The notes under the pieces: generated by a model
Told to the model about the DNA's origin: nothing
Seen by the model: the letters and a program-made list of their open reading frames with translations, nothing else
The model's database searches: none
From: Nereocystis luetkeana
Lineage: Eukaryota > Sar > Phaeophyceae > Laminariales > Laminariaceae
Reading direction: 5' to 3'
NCBI GenBank assembly: GCA_031213475.1
Contig: JARUPZ010000006.1
Span: 1,141,001 to 1,205,000, forward strand
DNA: 64,000 bases
Part shown: positions 24,626-38,000 of the stretch, piece after piece
Position numbering within the stretch: position 1 is the first letter of the stretch
How the letters are laid out: every line of letters starts with the position of its first letter
Translations under genes and position numbers: made by a program

Positions 24626-26157
24626 GAGGACACGGGGCTGTCCCTGGAAGCATGCGCGAAGACAAACAGCGGGGCGCAGTGGGCGTACGAGAATTTCCAT
24701 GAGCCACCAGGCGCGGCTGGGGCACAGTCGTTTTCCAGGAGGGGTGCCCGGAAGATCAGCCGACATTAGTATCAAGAGCAAGCGCAAGCACGTCTTTCTA
24801 CGGGAGCAGGAGGGATGGAGTTGCCGTCGACGGAAGTGACGCGAATGTCTGCCTATACTAGAGGCAGCGTTCGGACTCTACTGGAGGGTCTGGCAGACCT
24901 CACTGGCCAGTCAGGAGACCGAGTGAGGAAGGGGGTCCATTGATCGAGCATCATCGCTCAGCTCGGAAGTAGGTTTCGAGACAGTGGCAGTGAGGTGCCC
25001 TTGCTATGCGCAGTCGACGTGGGCACCTGACACCCCCCCATCTGTTCCAGAGATGGGGCAAAGGTGAACCAACACCAGCCGCTTCTCCGCGTAGTGTCCT
25101 GCACGCTAGAGAAACTCGGAGTTCCTCGTCAAGTTGAGAGCTGGGAACCCTTATTGACGGACACGCACCTGCGGGCGGACTTCGTCGTAAGGAGGGAGGT
25201 CTCCGCGCCGCTCCGAACCGGGAATACCGCGACAAATGTATCGTGCTGAACGTCACCCAGCTGCACCTGCAAGGGGGCAGTGCTATCCACGATGGATCAG
25301 CAGCCTCTGCGTTCGAGGCAGGGAAGCGCTAACACTACGCTCGCCTGGAACATGTGTCCTTCGACGAACGGAGCCACAAACTCGTATTTTTCGCGGTGGA
25401 ACGCTTTGGGCGTCTCGGGGTTCGGGGGGGAATTCATTTCGACCAGCTGGCAGCGAGCGTTGTGGGGGGCAGCAGTGGAGGGTCGATCGCGCGAAACGGG
25501 AAGACGAAGGAAGGCCTGCTGCAAATCGTTTAGATGACCCCACTACTCGCCATTTCGTTGATGGGGGGTCGCTTCCAGCTCCAGGTGGGGAATCACCAGG
25601 AGCAAGAAGGAGCCCGGGGGGGGGGGGGGGTTGGGAATGAGGATGGAGCCTGGATTTAGCTTAGGATATGTAAGTAGAAGGTGGACGAACATGTAATGAG
25701 AAGGAAGAGGCGAGGACATCAAGTGGAGTAGATGGATGTCAAACCGGAAGCTGGAACAGAAGGGAGATAGACGTCAGACCTCGTGCACAGGCCTCCTTCT
25801 CCGGTTTGCCTTGCTTTCTTCTTCTTCACGGGAGTATTTCTGAGCGATCAACGTTGAAGCTCATGCTATGTATACGTTGTCGGATGCAAACACAATCACA
25901 ATGCTCAAACCAACACCAACCGTTCTGTTTTAAAGATGCAGGTATAAACACGCCAACGGTGAGTTTCGCGCACCCGGGCCTGCAACAGTTTTGATCACGT
26001 CGTGCATGCTATTAATAGCGTAACTGGCCAGGTTGATGTCGACGCTTGAATATGTTCGGACTTCAACCTTCAGAGGAGAAGAGGGACGAAAGACACGTTC
26101 TACGATAGAGGCAGCACATTTCCGCTAAATTATGTTCTGAATGACGGGGTTTCTTAA

Positions 26158-26256
26158 CCCCTTTAGAACTCCAGTCCCGTTTTGGGGACAAGGCACTCAA
26201 ATTCCAAGTAATTTGTCCCCAATTGTCCCCAAAACGAGACTGCAGTTCTAAAAGGG
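26158..26256. mobile_element. piggyBac-like MITE with TTAA flanks
   Basis: A 99-bp element starting CCCCTTTAGAACT and ending AGTTCTAAAAGGG, flanked on both sides by TTAA (26154-26157 and 26257-26260). Internally it has CAGTCCCGTTTTGGGGACA and the mirrored TGTCCCCAAAACGAGACTG. A TTAA target and CCC-starting ends are hallmarks of piggyBac elements. There is no coding capacity. Confidence 0.8.
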
Positions 26257-27589
26257 TTAACCCAAACTATTAATAGTCGGAATGCCAATCTTGTTTCGAA
26301 AAATGACGCTTTGGTATGCTCGGGCCATGGCAGAATTCGTCGGGATGCAATTTGAATTTTGGGGAAATTACTTTTCGGGTGAGGTATGGAGCTCCTAAAG
26401 TGAGGAGCCTCAGGAAAATAGGGGTGAATATCTATCGTAAAACGCCTTGAAAACAATGACAAAAATATAGCATCGGTGATACGCACAACAATATAGCACC
26501 GGTAACACGTATCTGCTCGATTTTACAGTAGTAGTCCCAGGTACGTAATTACTTACGTGATTGTTTGTCGATTATTTGTAGTAACTTGGCGCTGCTGGCT
26601 TAGACTATTGGTGATGGTATGTACATATACACCCAGTACCGGTTTACGTTGCAAGGAGTTAACAAGTACCTGGTATACAACACGCTCGCAGCATGAAACT
26701 GCTCGTTGGTGCTGCAGATCGGTCACCACTACGTACGCGATCGCGTAGTACTACCGTATTCGGTACTGTACTGGCAGCAGATACCTGGTAATAGATGGTT
26801 GGTGGAACCGCGCTTCTCTTTCTTTGGATCGCTGCTCCTGTAGCGCTGTACGCATGATAACACTGTACAATAGTAGGCGTTTTAGGGGAAAATTACTTGG
26901 AATTAGTGTAGAGGTGTTGCTGCTCCACATTAAGATCGCTTCGGAACTCGTCATCGGCTGTCTGTTAACATTGTACTGATGGGGCTTGAGCACGCACAGC
27001 TTGCAGCTCCGACCTGGTATGGCAAATACAGTACCTCGGCATATAAATAGCTGCCAGGTTTGCTTTCGCAGAGCTTTCTGCTTGTTGTGTTGTGCCCGCG
27101 CTTGGTCGTAGGTGTCGTGAAACGTTCCCTTCTCAGAAGGCTCCAGATTTCGATACGCCCCCCCCCCGATGTCGGGCTGGCGATCGTCGCTCGACTCCCT
27201 AGAACGGGGACGCGTACTGAATCGGAACATGTAGCCGAAGCCCTGCCTGGGAAAGGAACAGCCCATGACACATAGACTACGTATGTACAGCAGCACATAC
27301 ATACCGGTACGACCAAGCTCGTTCCGGTACCCCTTTTCCATGAATTATTTGTTACCAGGTTTCAGTACATCTCGCCCGTTTGGAATACAGCAGCGGCGCC
27401 GCTGCAGCAACACCGTGGATACCCATCGAGCTCTGACACGTTTTCTAGTTGGGGGTCAAGCCACCAATTGTAGCCGAGAGGTAAACGACCGGATAACTAT
27501 CGCCCCCAACTCGTGGAACCAGCACAACGAAAGGGCTTGCCCCTGCCACGAAGGGGTTGGGCCTACATGAGACGCTTGGCGACGCCGCA

Positions 27590-27760
27590 ACGAACGATAA
27601 TATCCTCTTTTCACGAAGAAGAAAATGAAGACATGAAGAGGCGGGAAGTGCTACAAACAGTAGCTATCGCGCTGGATCCATCGCGCGGCGCGTCATTACT
27701 GCTCACCTCAGATTCGCGCATCTTCACGATGCCCTCTTTGTCAACCATAGATCGGTGGTG
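27590..27760 (-). pseudogene. Distant inverted copy of a gene B upstream fragment
   Basis: Blocks TATCGCGCTGGATCCATCGC and ATGCCCTCTTTGTCAACCA resemble CATCGCGCTGGATGTATCGC and GCGCCCTCTTTGTCGGCCA at about 22856-22935. They are in the same strand orientation and within a similar-sized segment. It is presumably a relic of the same duplicated locus. The frame is broken. Confidence 0.4.
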
Positions 27761-30700
27761 CTCGCGCTCTCAAACGGGGCTGCTTGCTATCTGACGTTCA
27801 AAAACCTACCAAGTAGTAAACCTGTCTCATCATGTCACACCGCACACTACCCACCTAGAAGGGGTGAATAGTTATTCTTCCCCTATAAAAAAGTGCGTTT
27901 CTTGCGGAACTCCCACAAGAAAGAGACCAGATTTGAGATTTTGAATAATTTAAAGTAGACGAGATAGCTGCCACATTTGTCGCGTGTGGGCGTTGGATCC
28001 TGCCGTGTTGCACTGCGGATTAGCTGGGCAAGACCGCAGCAGTGGCACCGCATGGTTCTCCTTCTTCTCTGAATTATCTGGTGTGGAAAAATCTGCCCCT
28101 GCTTTGGCCTAAAAAAACAAACTTCTTCGTGATCAACCCAAATACTATGGCATCATCCAGCAAAGAGGTGGGAACTTGGTAACACCTCATCATGCGATCC
28201 GAACAGAGTACAGAGCGGCAGACTATCTCTGGATGTTATTTCAGTCGTTGGTACGTTTACTGTTGGGTAGAGCCGCTGCCCCGCGTTGCCGCGCGCATTG
28301 AGTAGAAGCATACCTGGTTTCGATTGCATACTACGTGATTCTCGGGCCTGCGCCGGATCAGAAATCAAGGATCCGATTTATAGCTTGCCAAAACGCCGCT
28401 CGCTCCCATTGTTCTGGTTGTCCTTGAATTGTCCACCGCGTGGGGTCAGAAAAGCAACCGGCAACACCAATCGGGAATCATACACAGGAGGGCTTGGCAT
28501 CAGCCGTCGACTGTCAAACTTTGCCAAGGCTTTGCATAGCGCTGTTGTTGCCTATAGGCGGGGCGTAGGGCTGCGAGCAAAAGCTCAAGATCTCTGGCGC
28601 AGTGCGGCGCAATCGCGACGTTTTTTGCATGTTTATCAAAAATTGAAAACATATTTCATACCGGCTGTGATCCATTTTTGGAAACTCACCTCTGATGTGC
28701 TTGGTTTTCGTAAAATTGTACAAATACGTCTGGGGCGCCCGTGAAAAAGAGAAAATGGCATCCCACCGTTGGGTCACATGATGAAACAAGTAAAAGGAAA
28801 ATAAAACAATCCTTATTTTCATTTTTTTTCACGTGGTTCTACTGTAGTAACCCCCCCCGTCTATCATAACGATAAAAAAAACTGTCACGGTTCACATTTT
28901 TTTTTTGGGACGCCCTTGAATTCTCGTACGTCAGCTGTTTTTGTTTTTGCATTTATGATTTTTATGTGTGTTTAAATAAAAAAAACTCAGTCTTCTTGTT
29001 GGTACTCATCAGCTCATACTGCTGTCGTTCCCTTGCGTGCTGGTACTGCGGTGTGCGGTGCACCTATTATTTTGCACGTGGTTGTTTATCCCATCGAGGC
29101 TCTTCTTTGTTTTTAAGCTATTTCCTATGCGCGGTTCGATATCAAGCTTCAGATTTGTATTTTCCGATCCCAAAAATGAAATAACCTGCTCATGCAGTCC
29201 TTATAGTGGTACGTATGCAAAATCCGACCGGATTGTTTTCGATTTGAGAACCCGCTGGCCCAACTCGTCAGATTTTGGCCCAAAATCCGACGACCTGGGC
29301 CGTCAGATTTTCAAATTGAAAATGGCTTGTTCTCTAAATTCAAAATATTATCCAGGTCAGCAAGCAGCAGCAGAACGACCGATAAGTTGGATGGCGACAC
29401 AGATGGATAGCGACATTGCTTCGCACCCGACACGCAGTCGGTTGGCGGCGCATCTCCCCGTGGCCAGACTACAATCGGCTGGCGCGGGCTCGGGCCTAGA
29501 GACCAAGAGAAGCGCACTCGGCGCGCACCCCTCCGTGGATACGTACTCATCTTGGACTCGTACAGCAGCAGCAGTCAGTCACATTGTGAAATACAAAATA
29601 CCTAGACAGGTTGACTCTACGTAGAGCACTCGGCATGTCTCTTCGCCGCCAGACCAGAGGAAGTCAGCATGGGCTCGGACGCTTGGGTCCTACGCGCAGT
29701 GCACCGCACTCAGCGCGTCTCTTCGCGGCGCCAGACCACAACAACAGCAGTTGGTGTCGGTGTTTGCTCGAATCTCTGCACACAAAATGACCGGGGAAGA
29801 CTGTTTCGATTTGCGAACTCGACAGCTGAAAATGCGCTCAGGTCAAAATCTGATGCTCAAAATCTGAACCGCATAGAAAACAGCCTGCTTTTTCTCCACG
29901 GGCAAGATTTTTGGGAAGTGGGCTATTATTAATAATGTGAAAGTATCGTCACCATCATGTTAAGGTCTTACTTTCCGTTGTGCTAATGTTAAAAGTTTAA
30001 CCAATCGCCTACCCAATCTAAGCCTTGTATCACCCCCCCCCCCCTTCAGAACAGCGGGTCCTTGGTCTTCGCGGGGCCGTACGTGCCTAGTCCGATGTTC
30101 TTGACAATCTCTGGGGACCCAGGAAGAGTGTTTCATCATATTTTTTTACTTGGGGAAATTCAGTTTTCTCTAAAAAAACGTTTTCAAGGTGGATGTGAGA
30201 TTGGAACTCGCGACCAACGACCCATGCCCTGCCGATAGACGCCATTTTTTTAGTATGGGCCTACTGTAGGAACCGACTACTGCTAGCAGGTGTGCCTCTC
30301 GCTTTGCTCTGGTGACTCATACAAGGTGCTTGCCAATTTTGGAAGTTATTATCTCTTGTGTTAGTGGCTGCTTGCTTCATCGGATGTCTTCTAACCGAAG
30401 GGGCGATGCATTCATCAGTCAGGCAGCCAAGCAGACAATAGCCCCTGGCAGGTATGAGGAGGGGACGCTTTCTACAAATCATAACGCCGCAGGAGGGGAG
30501 AGGGGAAACCATATCAGTCACTACGATCACCCAGGAGGTGACCAATATCTCTATCGAGATAATTACACCTCATAGCATGCGCGATTGAATTATCACACAA
30601 AACTTGCAAAAAAAGTTTCGCCGCAACTTTCAATCTCGCGGCTGAGGTGTATTATTAATGTGTTACTTCTTACCGGAACATACCGTAGTGTAGACGTGTA

Positions 30701-30800
30701 GACTTCGTTTGCGTCAGCGTTAGACCGTCATCATCGCTGGCGGTTGCTTCGAGGTTCGAATCTCGGCTGGTGTACTTTATTTTGCACGGCACTTCCTTAC

Positions 30801-30900
30801 AAGCCCGTGGGAGCCCGTGGGAGCCCGTGGGAGCCCGTAGGGGCCCGTGGGAGCGCGTGGGAGCCCGTGGGAGCCCGTGGAAGCCCGTGGAAGCCCGTGG
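30801..30900. repeat. 10-bp minisatellite GAGCCCGTGG
   Basis: About ten to eleven units of GAGCCCGTGG with single-base variants (GGGCCCGTGG, GAGCGCGTGG, GAAGCCCGTGG). Open frames here on both strands are repeat artefacts. Confidence 0.9.
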
Positions 30901-31218
30901 CGCTGTTGGTCCCGACGTCATCGGCGGGGTCACGGGCCTGAATCCTCCGCGATAAGTATGATGTAGAACACGCGCTCGCAGATCGAACATGTTATAAAAG
31001 AAAAGGATTGCTTTATTAGGTAGAAATCGCGGCTGACGTTTTTGTATTGCTCAGCCAACACAGAGCTCTCTCGCTGTCGTGTTTGAAGCATGTATCTGCA
31101 TTGACGAAGTGCAGGCTGGTGGGACGCAAAAAATACCGGAGGTATACCAAGACCAAGAACCTCTGCCTGCTGCTATTCTGTCCTGCGCCTTTTTTTTGTT
31201 TGTTTGTCCGTGACTCAG

Positions 31219-33891
31219 CAACAGCCCAGCGAAGATTCATGGAACTTACAGGATGGCACCGTCGACGACCTCAGGGAAGCAGTCGTGGCTAACCTGGAGC
31301 ACCGTGGTGTCATGGGAAAGCTCAGGGCTAAGGTGATTTCAGGCAGCAAGCGAGCGAAGGCCCACCGGGTTCCACTTGTAGTCACACTCCCTACGAGTAC
31401 ACGTGCAGGTAGATCGAAGAGTGCCTACAATGTGCATGGGTTTCACAGCATTGCTGTTGTGGATGCACTGGCGCGTACCTCTGTCGTGATGCATATTTCT
31501 ATCGCACCTCTGCCAGATGGAACACTCGCAGGGTTGCATGAAGCTTCGCGATTGTGATTGAAGCCGGCAGTTGGTGAACCGCACTGCAGGACACGATGCT
31601 CCTTGTCGTCATCACGTGACATGACGGATTGGGTTTTCAGAAGGACGGCCTTCAGAACCACGGCCTAAGGCGGCCACGGTCTGTTATTCCTTAGCGCCGT
31701 GATTTACAGCGGCCACGGTCTTGTTATCAGATCGGGAGCATACAGGTCATGAGGCCTAGGGTCAGGGTGAGGCAAGCAGCTCAGGCATGCGCCTGTCCGA
31801 AGGGCAGTCCGCATCAGATAGAGTAGGATTAGAACACTTGCCTTCAATATGCAAATAATAGAGAACACAAGACCCACCTGAAGTCTGGCCGCGATCCAAC
31901 CGAGTCGAGACGTGCGCTCGCACGTGTTCCAGAGAGGTAGAGCGTGCTTCTGACGCTAGGGAGAAGGCCGCCCAGGTATGTAGATGGTAAACTGATTGAT
32001 TTGTGCCCCAAGTCGAGATCCTTCTCGTTTTTGTTTTTTGCATGAACCGTACTTCGTACATACGCCGACGGTTTTCAGCTCACGTACCGCTCTTTACAGT
32101 CATAGCACCACGTCCACGCCAAAGACCCGAGAATGTGACCCGCGCGTTAATACCGCAAATGATCTCACGCAAGGACAAACCTCTTTCCCCTCGAAAAAGG
32201 CAGCATCGGAAAATCATTTGCGACAACTATTGCGAGGGGGAAATTGCTTCAACATTCCCACACCAGTGTGTACGCTTACGCAGATGCTGCTGTGATTTTG
32301 ATCTCGACTAACCTGTTCCAAGGCGTCTACAATGGACCTCGTTCATGCAAACCGGGAGGGTCCGCCCATCTGTTCATTTCTATCGCAAGGCTTTTTTTTC
32401 TGGCTCAACGCGTAGAAGCTTTGACCCCCAGTGACCTTCTAGACAAAGCGCGGCCACAGGTGTCTCCCCTTCTCTCCCCCAGTACTTGCCCAGTACTTGC
32501 GATCATGATTATTGTGCGAACTCGTACGCTTCAGTGTTCCTATGCAACATATTCATGCGGTATCGGCTATTGGGTTCCACAGCCGACGAGCTGTCTCAGC
32601 GTAGACGCGTCATTATCTTGTACACGCCACCTATTATAGAGGGAGGGGGGTACTTTCAGCTCCGCAATCACGCTTCAACTACTCCGAGACACCGCGTTTG
32701 CCGCCCGATTTTTTTCATGTGTACGCACAGCCAAGGTTTCCGAGCACCCAGGTGCAGGTTGCTTGGGCTGCTGGAGTGTGTTGACTAGACATCTGAATGC
32801 ACCAGGAAAGCGCCAGTTAACATATGCATATTCGATATGGATATGTTTTTTCTTGGAGCGTTTTGTTCCTTGCCTCTGAATATTGAAAAGTCACGTTTAG
32901 GCCTTTCGCTTTAGAACGAGCGGTGCAAAGGTCAGAGGACAGTGACGATCGTGGATTAGTACCGCCCTCGGGATTGCGACCAAGGAGGAGCCTTTGTTAT
33001 ATCTCAATAATTGGCGGAGCTATGGGCAAAAAAACGGATCTTGGAGGCCGGGTCTACCGCAATAGATAGGGATAACTACCCGTCCGTTTTTGAAAAATTG
33101 GCTGGAAACGATTCGTCTCGACGACCCTTTCAAAGGGAAATGACGTATATGTGGTGCAACCCGATGAATGCTGAGTAGATTAAATGCAAGTATCGTGTCC
33201 AAAATGTCTCCTTTTGATGTGATTTAGGCCAGACTGCGTTTTGTTTGTGTATTTTGGGTGGATTGTTCCTTATTTACTTGAATTTAGTTTGAAAATACTT
33301 TTTTTTTTCTCCTTCTCGGCATCGACCCCTCTTGTCTTTTCGGTCACGAATGAGTTTTTCGTCAGTGATGACTATATACATGTGCGTCATTGGAATACAT
33401 CCGCTGGGTGGACCATAGCACAACCATACCCACGCTTGGTCGATACTGTACTACTGTACATCTACTACGACAGGTGAGAGCCGAGGTCTTCCACACGCTG
33501 GAAGGGCCAAGGGAAGGGACAAGACCCGCAGCCCTGTCAAACGAAAGCTTTCTTATAAACGAGTTGGTGCGGGAATACCTGACTTACAGCGGGTACCAGA
33601 ACGCCCTGGGCGTCTTCATGGCGGAGTCCGGACAGCCTCAGGACAAGGCCTTAGATAGAGCTTTCATCAGGGATGAGGTGACAATTCAAACCGAGAGAGT
33701 GCCCACTTGCCGGCAAGGGTCAGGTTTTGCGTGAACAAGTTTCGCCAATGTCGTGTTGGTGATTTAGCTGTCACCCCTTGAAGTTGTTGAGTGTTTCTCT
33801 CGCGTCTACGATGTACGGATACTCATTTCGCATCTACTTTGATACTGCGGACATTTCTCTCGCATCTGCGTTGATACTATCGATGTTTCTC

Positions 33892-33931
<40 letters not shown>

Positions 33932-35021
33932 TTATTTTTTCCTTTTTTTATCATCAATTTTACGTTCCAGCCTAACTCGTACGAGGTTTTATTTACCCTC
34001 TACGAGCTTCTGGACAAGCCGTGGTCACAGGTGTCTACCCTTCTCCCCCCCGGTACGTGCCTTTATTTTTTGTCGCGCATAGGGTTCAGCATTCCCACTG
34101 CTCGTCGATTTTCATCGAATGTAGCTAACTCACGCTCTCGCGCTTTCCGCTAGTCATTTTTTTTTTCGCAAGAAACAGACCCTACGAGCATGCACTCGGT
34201 GAGACTTGAACCCACGAAATTGATATTGATAGGCACGTGGACCACCTACCAAGCCACGAGGGACGCCGGCTGTCCTCCGAAAATGAGGTAGCCGGTCACC
34301 GAAATATCACCGATGGCATGGTGAACGTCGTGTCCACATAGCAACGAAAGCATGCATTAAGGACGTCGTATTGAAACCAATCAGTCGAGTCTTCGATGTG
34401 CGTCATTGCCGTTCCGAGAAACCTGTACTCTCAAGAACGCCCAGCCAAAGCTTTCGCAGCTATTAGCCCTTTAGGGGGTCCAAAGAAGGAACAAGGCGAC
34501 GATAGCAAATGGCGATTGCATCAATTCCCACACGAGATGACCCGGGCTGCTGTGTTTCGTCGAGTGCCCGAACCAAATCGAAAACAGCTTGTACGACCCA
34601 CGCGCAGCAAGCGTAGTACCACTCTGGCCGGAAATATAATATCCGTTTGATGTCCACACCATAGTCCAAACAGGTATTATATTGACGGCCAGGGTGGTAC
34701 TGCGCCTGATGCTGTGCACCTACGCTAAATGGCTGATGAGACCGACTTCATCATAGTTTTGGCCACTGTATTGAGGTCCCAACACCTCAAGTAGGGTTCA
34801 GCACGCCAACGGTGCCCTAATTTCAACTACTCTCCCGTTTTTCTCTGTCGGCTACAAGCTGGGACTCACGGAGAGGCGAGGGACTGACGGGAGCAAACGA
34901 CCGCCTCTTTTGTACGGCATCACCCATGCCCTCAAGTGTTGGAAAGAAGGGTCTTCAAAACAAGGGGTAGCGGGAAGTGGAGAGTACATCGGGGGGCGCA
35001 CTGGAGGCGGACCTCGTCGCG
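31219..35021 (+). CDS. CEP20: FOR20/CEP20-like LisH centrosomal protein, partial
   Basis: Three in-phase exons are visible: 31219-31332, 33474-33677 and 34859 to about 35021. Exon 1 seen gives DDLREAVVANLEHRGVMGKL. Exon 2 gives VRAEVFHTLE then the LisH motif region LINELVREYLTYSGYQNALG and AESGQP. Exon 3 gives PLLYGITHALKCW. The order and spacing match the FOR20 (FOPNL/CEP20) family, small proteins of centriolar satellites and basal bodies needed for ciliogenesis, which suits an alga with flagellate zoids. The first exon seen opens behind a CAG acceptor with no ATG, so a short 5' exon is missing. The 3' end is uncertain: the frame stops at 35104, but a GTGAGG donor at 35022 could lead to another exon. 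Exon junctions are GT-AG. Confidence 0.85.
33896..33932. repeat. (TA)n microsatellite
   Basis: About sixteen TA units followed by TTTATTTATTT, within the second visible intron of the FOR20-like gene. Confidence 0.9.
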
Positions 35022-38000
35022 GTGAGGTTATTGTAACTCTTTGTTTTCACGTTGCACCCTCGGTTGACAACAAGGCTGGCTCAGTTGGTGAAGAACTACA
35101 GTAGCACTGACCGCAAAACCTCTGTTCCTGTGGTGTTTAGTGGAGAGCAGGTGCCGTTGTGTTCTCCGAAGCGCGGTGCCGGTATGACCAGGAGGCGGCG
35201 CCCAGGCTCCAAAGATTTCAACGCTTGCGATCGACATGTTGGAATTTATGGTCAGATCTACCTATGTATCACAATGTTCCCGGTCATCAATTGCGTATGG
35301 TAAGGACGCCGAATGATCTTACGTTTCGGGAACATACATACCGCGAACATGTTGCATGCACAGAACATCAGCCATGAATGCTGTATCTACCTTACATCGT
35401 TCGTGCGCCCGATGCTGCACCGCGTTCCTTGCTGCTCGCCACCCCCCGGGGTGTTAAAATTGTGTCCAAAGTGCCGGTCAGCGCAGAGGAGGATTTTTTA
35501 CTTCCTGGCGACGCAGGCCCAGCAACCGCGGCAGAATCGGGTGTTGGCACCGACGAAAGCCATCCTGGTATGGGAAAGAGGGACCCGCCTCCTTTGGTGT
35601 TCACTAAGCGTAGCAGTGGCAGCCCGTGACTATTGCCATCGCTTCGGGGCGATCGTTTCGAGCACCTCTGATTTTCTGGAAGCTGAGTGGTTATCTTGAT
35701 TTGCGAACTTTTAGCAGACTTTGAGCGCCTCCACCACGGTCGGTAAACCAAGGCGGGTCTGGTGGGATTGTGTTGTCTACCTTGCGCTCGTATTCGCCAT
35801 GTTGGGGGGTTGGGTTGTGAAAGCAGGGGCTGAGTGTCGAAGCAACCACGTGATCGGTAGCCTGTGTCGTCGATTTTCTCGTGCATTACGTTGCCTACGT
35901 TTTACGCGCAGTGGTGCAGAATATTCCGACGTTTCCTTGGGCTGGAGTACTGTACGTACGAATATTAGATGCCTGGTATTCCCAAGGACGGCCAAGGCTC
36001 AATCGGTTGGAAACACCACATCAAGCATTACTGTAGATTTGCCAGAGGGCAACACGTTTTTTTGAACGTATGTGTGATAGAACACGTGTTGGATCTGAAA
36101 CGTAGGCTTCACACCTGTCGATCGCAATCAATGATGGACGGCCTGTTGGTTCCCACTTCAAACGCCGATCAATGCACCATTGCTCGGTGCGGTCTGTGAA
36201 CAGATCGCCCAAACGCCCAAACCACCACACTACTCGCTACGAGCACGAAGTAGAGCCGATCGAATTATTTCTGTTCCCCCAGCTCCCTTCGTGGGCTGTA
36301 TTTATAGGTGCAGTCGTCGATTTCAGCTGCCGGTAAAGCGACAGGTAGTCTACATCGTCGTATGCCTGGCTACGTTGCCAAGTAAACCGTTTCGCGGTGC
36401 ACACTGACAGTTGCACCCTAACATAGCCTCAGGGGAGAATGGAATAGTACCCCGGCTAAGGACAAAGTAGATCCATCTCGCGAGTCAGCGACAGAGCGTG
36501 CTCAGAGGCACACATTCTGCTGAAGAAGCCCTTCGAAAGAGGAAACCCCGGTCGCACACTCCGATTCGCACCCTTCTATAAACAGTGCACCTTACGGTAA
36601 AGGTGTGTACCCACTACGCGAACATAGCGTTAACAAGAGATGTCGAGGGGGACAAGAAACGTCGAAGCGGCGGTTACGATGGCTCCTACTCGCACCCACT
36701 ACAAACTAGATCGCCACAACTACCTGGCCAAGCAGCCGGTAGACCTGGCAGACGATCTAGTACGGGTGCGTAATTGCTACCGCGATGGCCAGAACATTCA
36801 CATGAACCGAAACGATACACAGAAACCTCGGCCGTGGCTCGTGTACGAGGGTGGGTTCCTGATGTGTCGATGGAGGGTACACGCAGACGGCAGCAATGCC
36901 GTCTTGTGGTACAGTTGTGTCGGAGCGCCGGGAAGTGACGAAGGATCCGGCGTGTGGAAGGCGAACACGTTCCTGGGTCGTGATCGGGATGCGCGCGTTG
37001 CGCCGACGGTAGCTATGCCTTGGGAAGGGGGAGTGTTGCAGGACTAAGGCGCCAGGGTTTACTTAGATGCATGGCTATTGTCCGGGCCAGTGCCACTCGG
37101 AGGGTCTGTGTGTATAGGCGGGGGTCTATTAAGACCTGTCGAGAACCTCCCGTCTTAATGTTAAGGGAAAATGATGAGCGCCCCCGGCGAGAAACGCCCC
37201 CCGTTGCGTGTAGAAAATCAAATGCGACGGAGCGCAAGTCCGCTGTCTCTCGATACCGCCCCAAAGCCCAACAGAGACAAGGCAGGTACTTACGTGGTCT
37301 CTTTTTGTCGCGTATTTTTCCGTAACCAGTATTTGCATAATGGCAAGGCGCTTCTCGCTCTGCAGTGAGCGGTTATAGGCTCGCGAAGTGTTCTACAACA
37401 GCACCGTTCAAGCCTTACCAGGCGCCTACTAGAATACCACCACCCTGCTTTGCGAGTTATCACTTTGAATAGCGACTTTCACGCCATGCCCGCGTGATTG
37501 ACGGTACGGGGGCTCGCTTGACTGAAGCTGCTTGCAACTACATGGGGCGGTTCAGCGACGTACAAAAGGTCCGTCGCAGCTTGGGCGAACGGGTGGTTTC
37601 GCTGTTGTTCCTAGACCCGAAGCCAGGGGTCGCAGGAGCGCTGCCGCTGATGCCTGTTCAACGGTGGACGACGGGCTCTCAGGGGTAGCTGCTACTCTTC
37701 GCATGGGTTGAATCGTCATCCTTATTTCTCCATTTAAGAGTAACGTTGACTCTTTCGCCACAATGGTGTGGTTAGCGTTCCCCCTCGACCGCTGTCGACG
37801 CCTTTTCGCCGGGCTTCACATGTTGCCAGGCCGGCCTACTGTATACCAACAACAGGCTATGAGCCTCGCGACAGGTAGATGACTATGTGTTGTGACGTGA
37901 ACGATTGTCGAAACATCTTGGCCGCTTTCGCGCACGAGAACTTGCACCAGGGACAGAGGTCCGAGAGATGCAGCTTTAGCCATCACCAGAATCAGAGCTA

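Larger units (their letters stand above)
22577..31218. other. Intergenic spacer with decayed gene copies and repeats
   Basis: Divergent promoters of ankyrin gene B (-) and the FOR20-like gene (+), and their missing 5' exons, should be somewhere here. Seen: decayed copies of gene B's 5' part (22633-23766, 27590-27760), a (CAA/CAC)n microsatellite (24540-24625), a piggyBac-like MITE (26158), several TACCWGGTA and TATTAATA palindromes around 26000-26800, and a 10-bp minisatellite (30801-30900). Open frames such as 28286-28744 show no recognisable protein. Confidence 0.5.

Noticed and set aside
28286..28744. 152-residue open frame
   Set aside because: Its composition and lack of any motif look like chance in a non-coding spacer.
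34190..34265. Possible tRNA gene on the minus strand
   Set aside because: The T-arm is good, but the anticodon and acceptor stems do not form; it is kept only as a tRNA-like remnant.
35378..36065. Two open frames of 83 and 114 residues
   Set aside because: There is no recognisable domain, poor start context, and no splice link to the FOR20-like gene could be shown.
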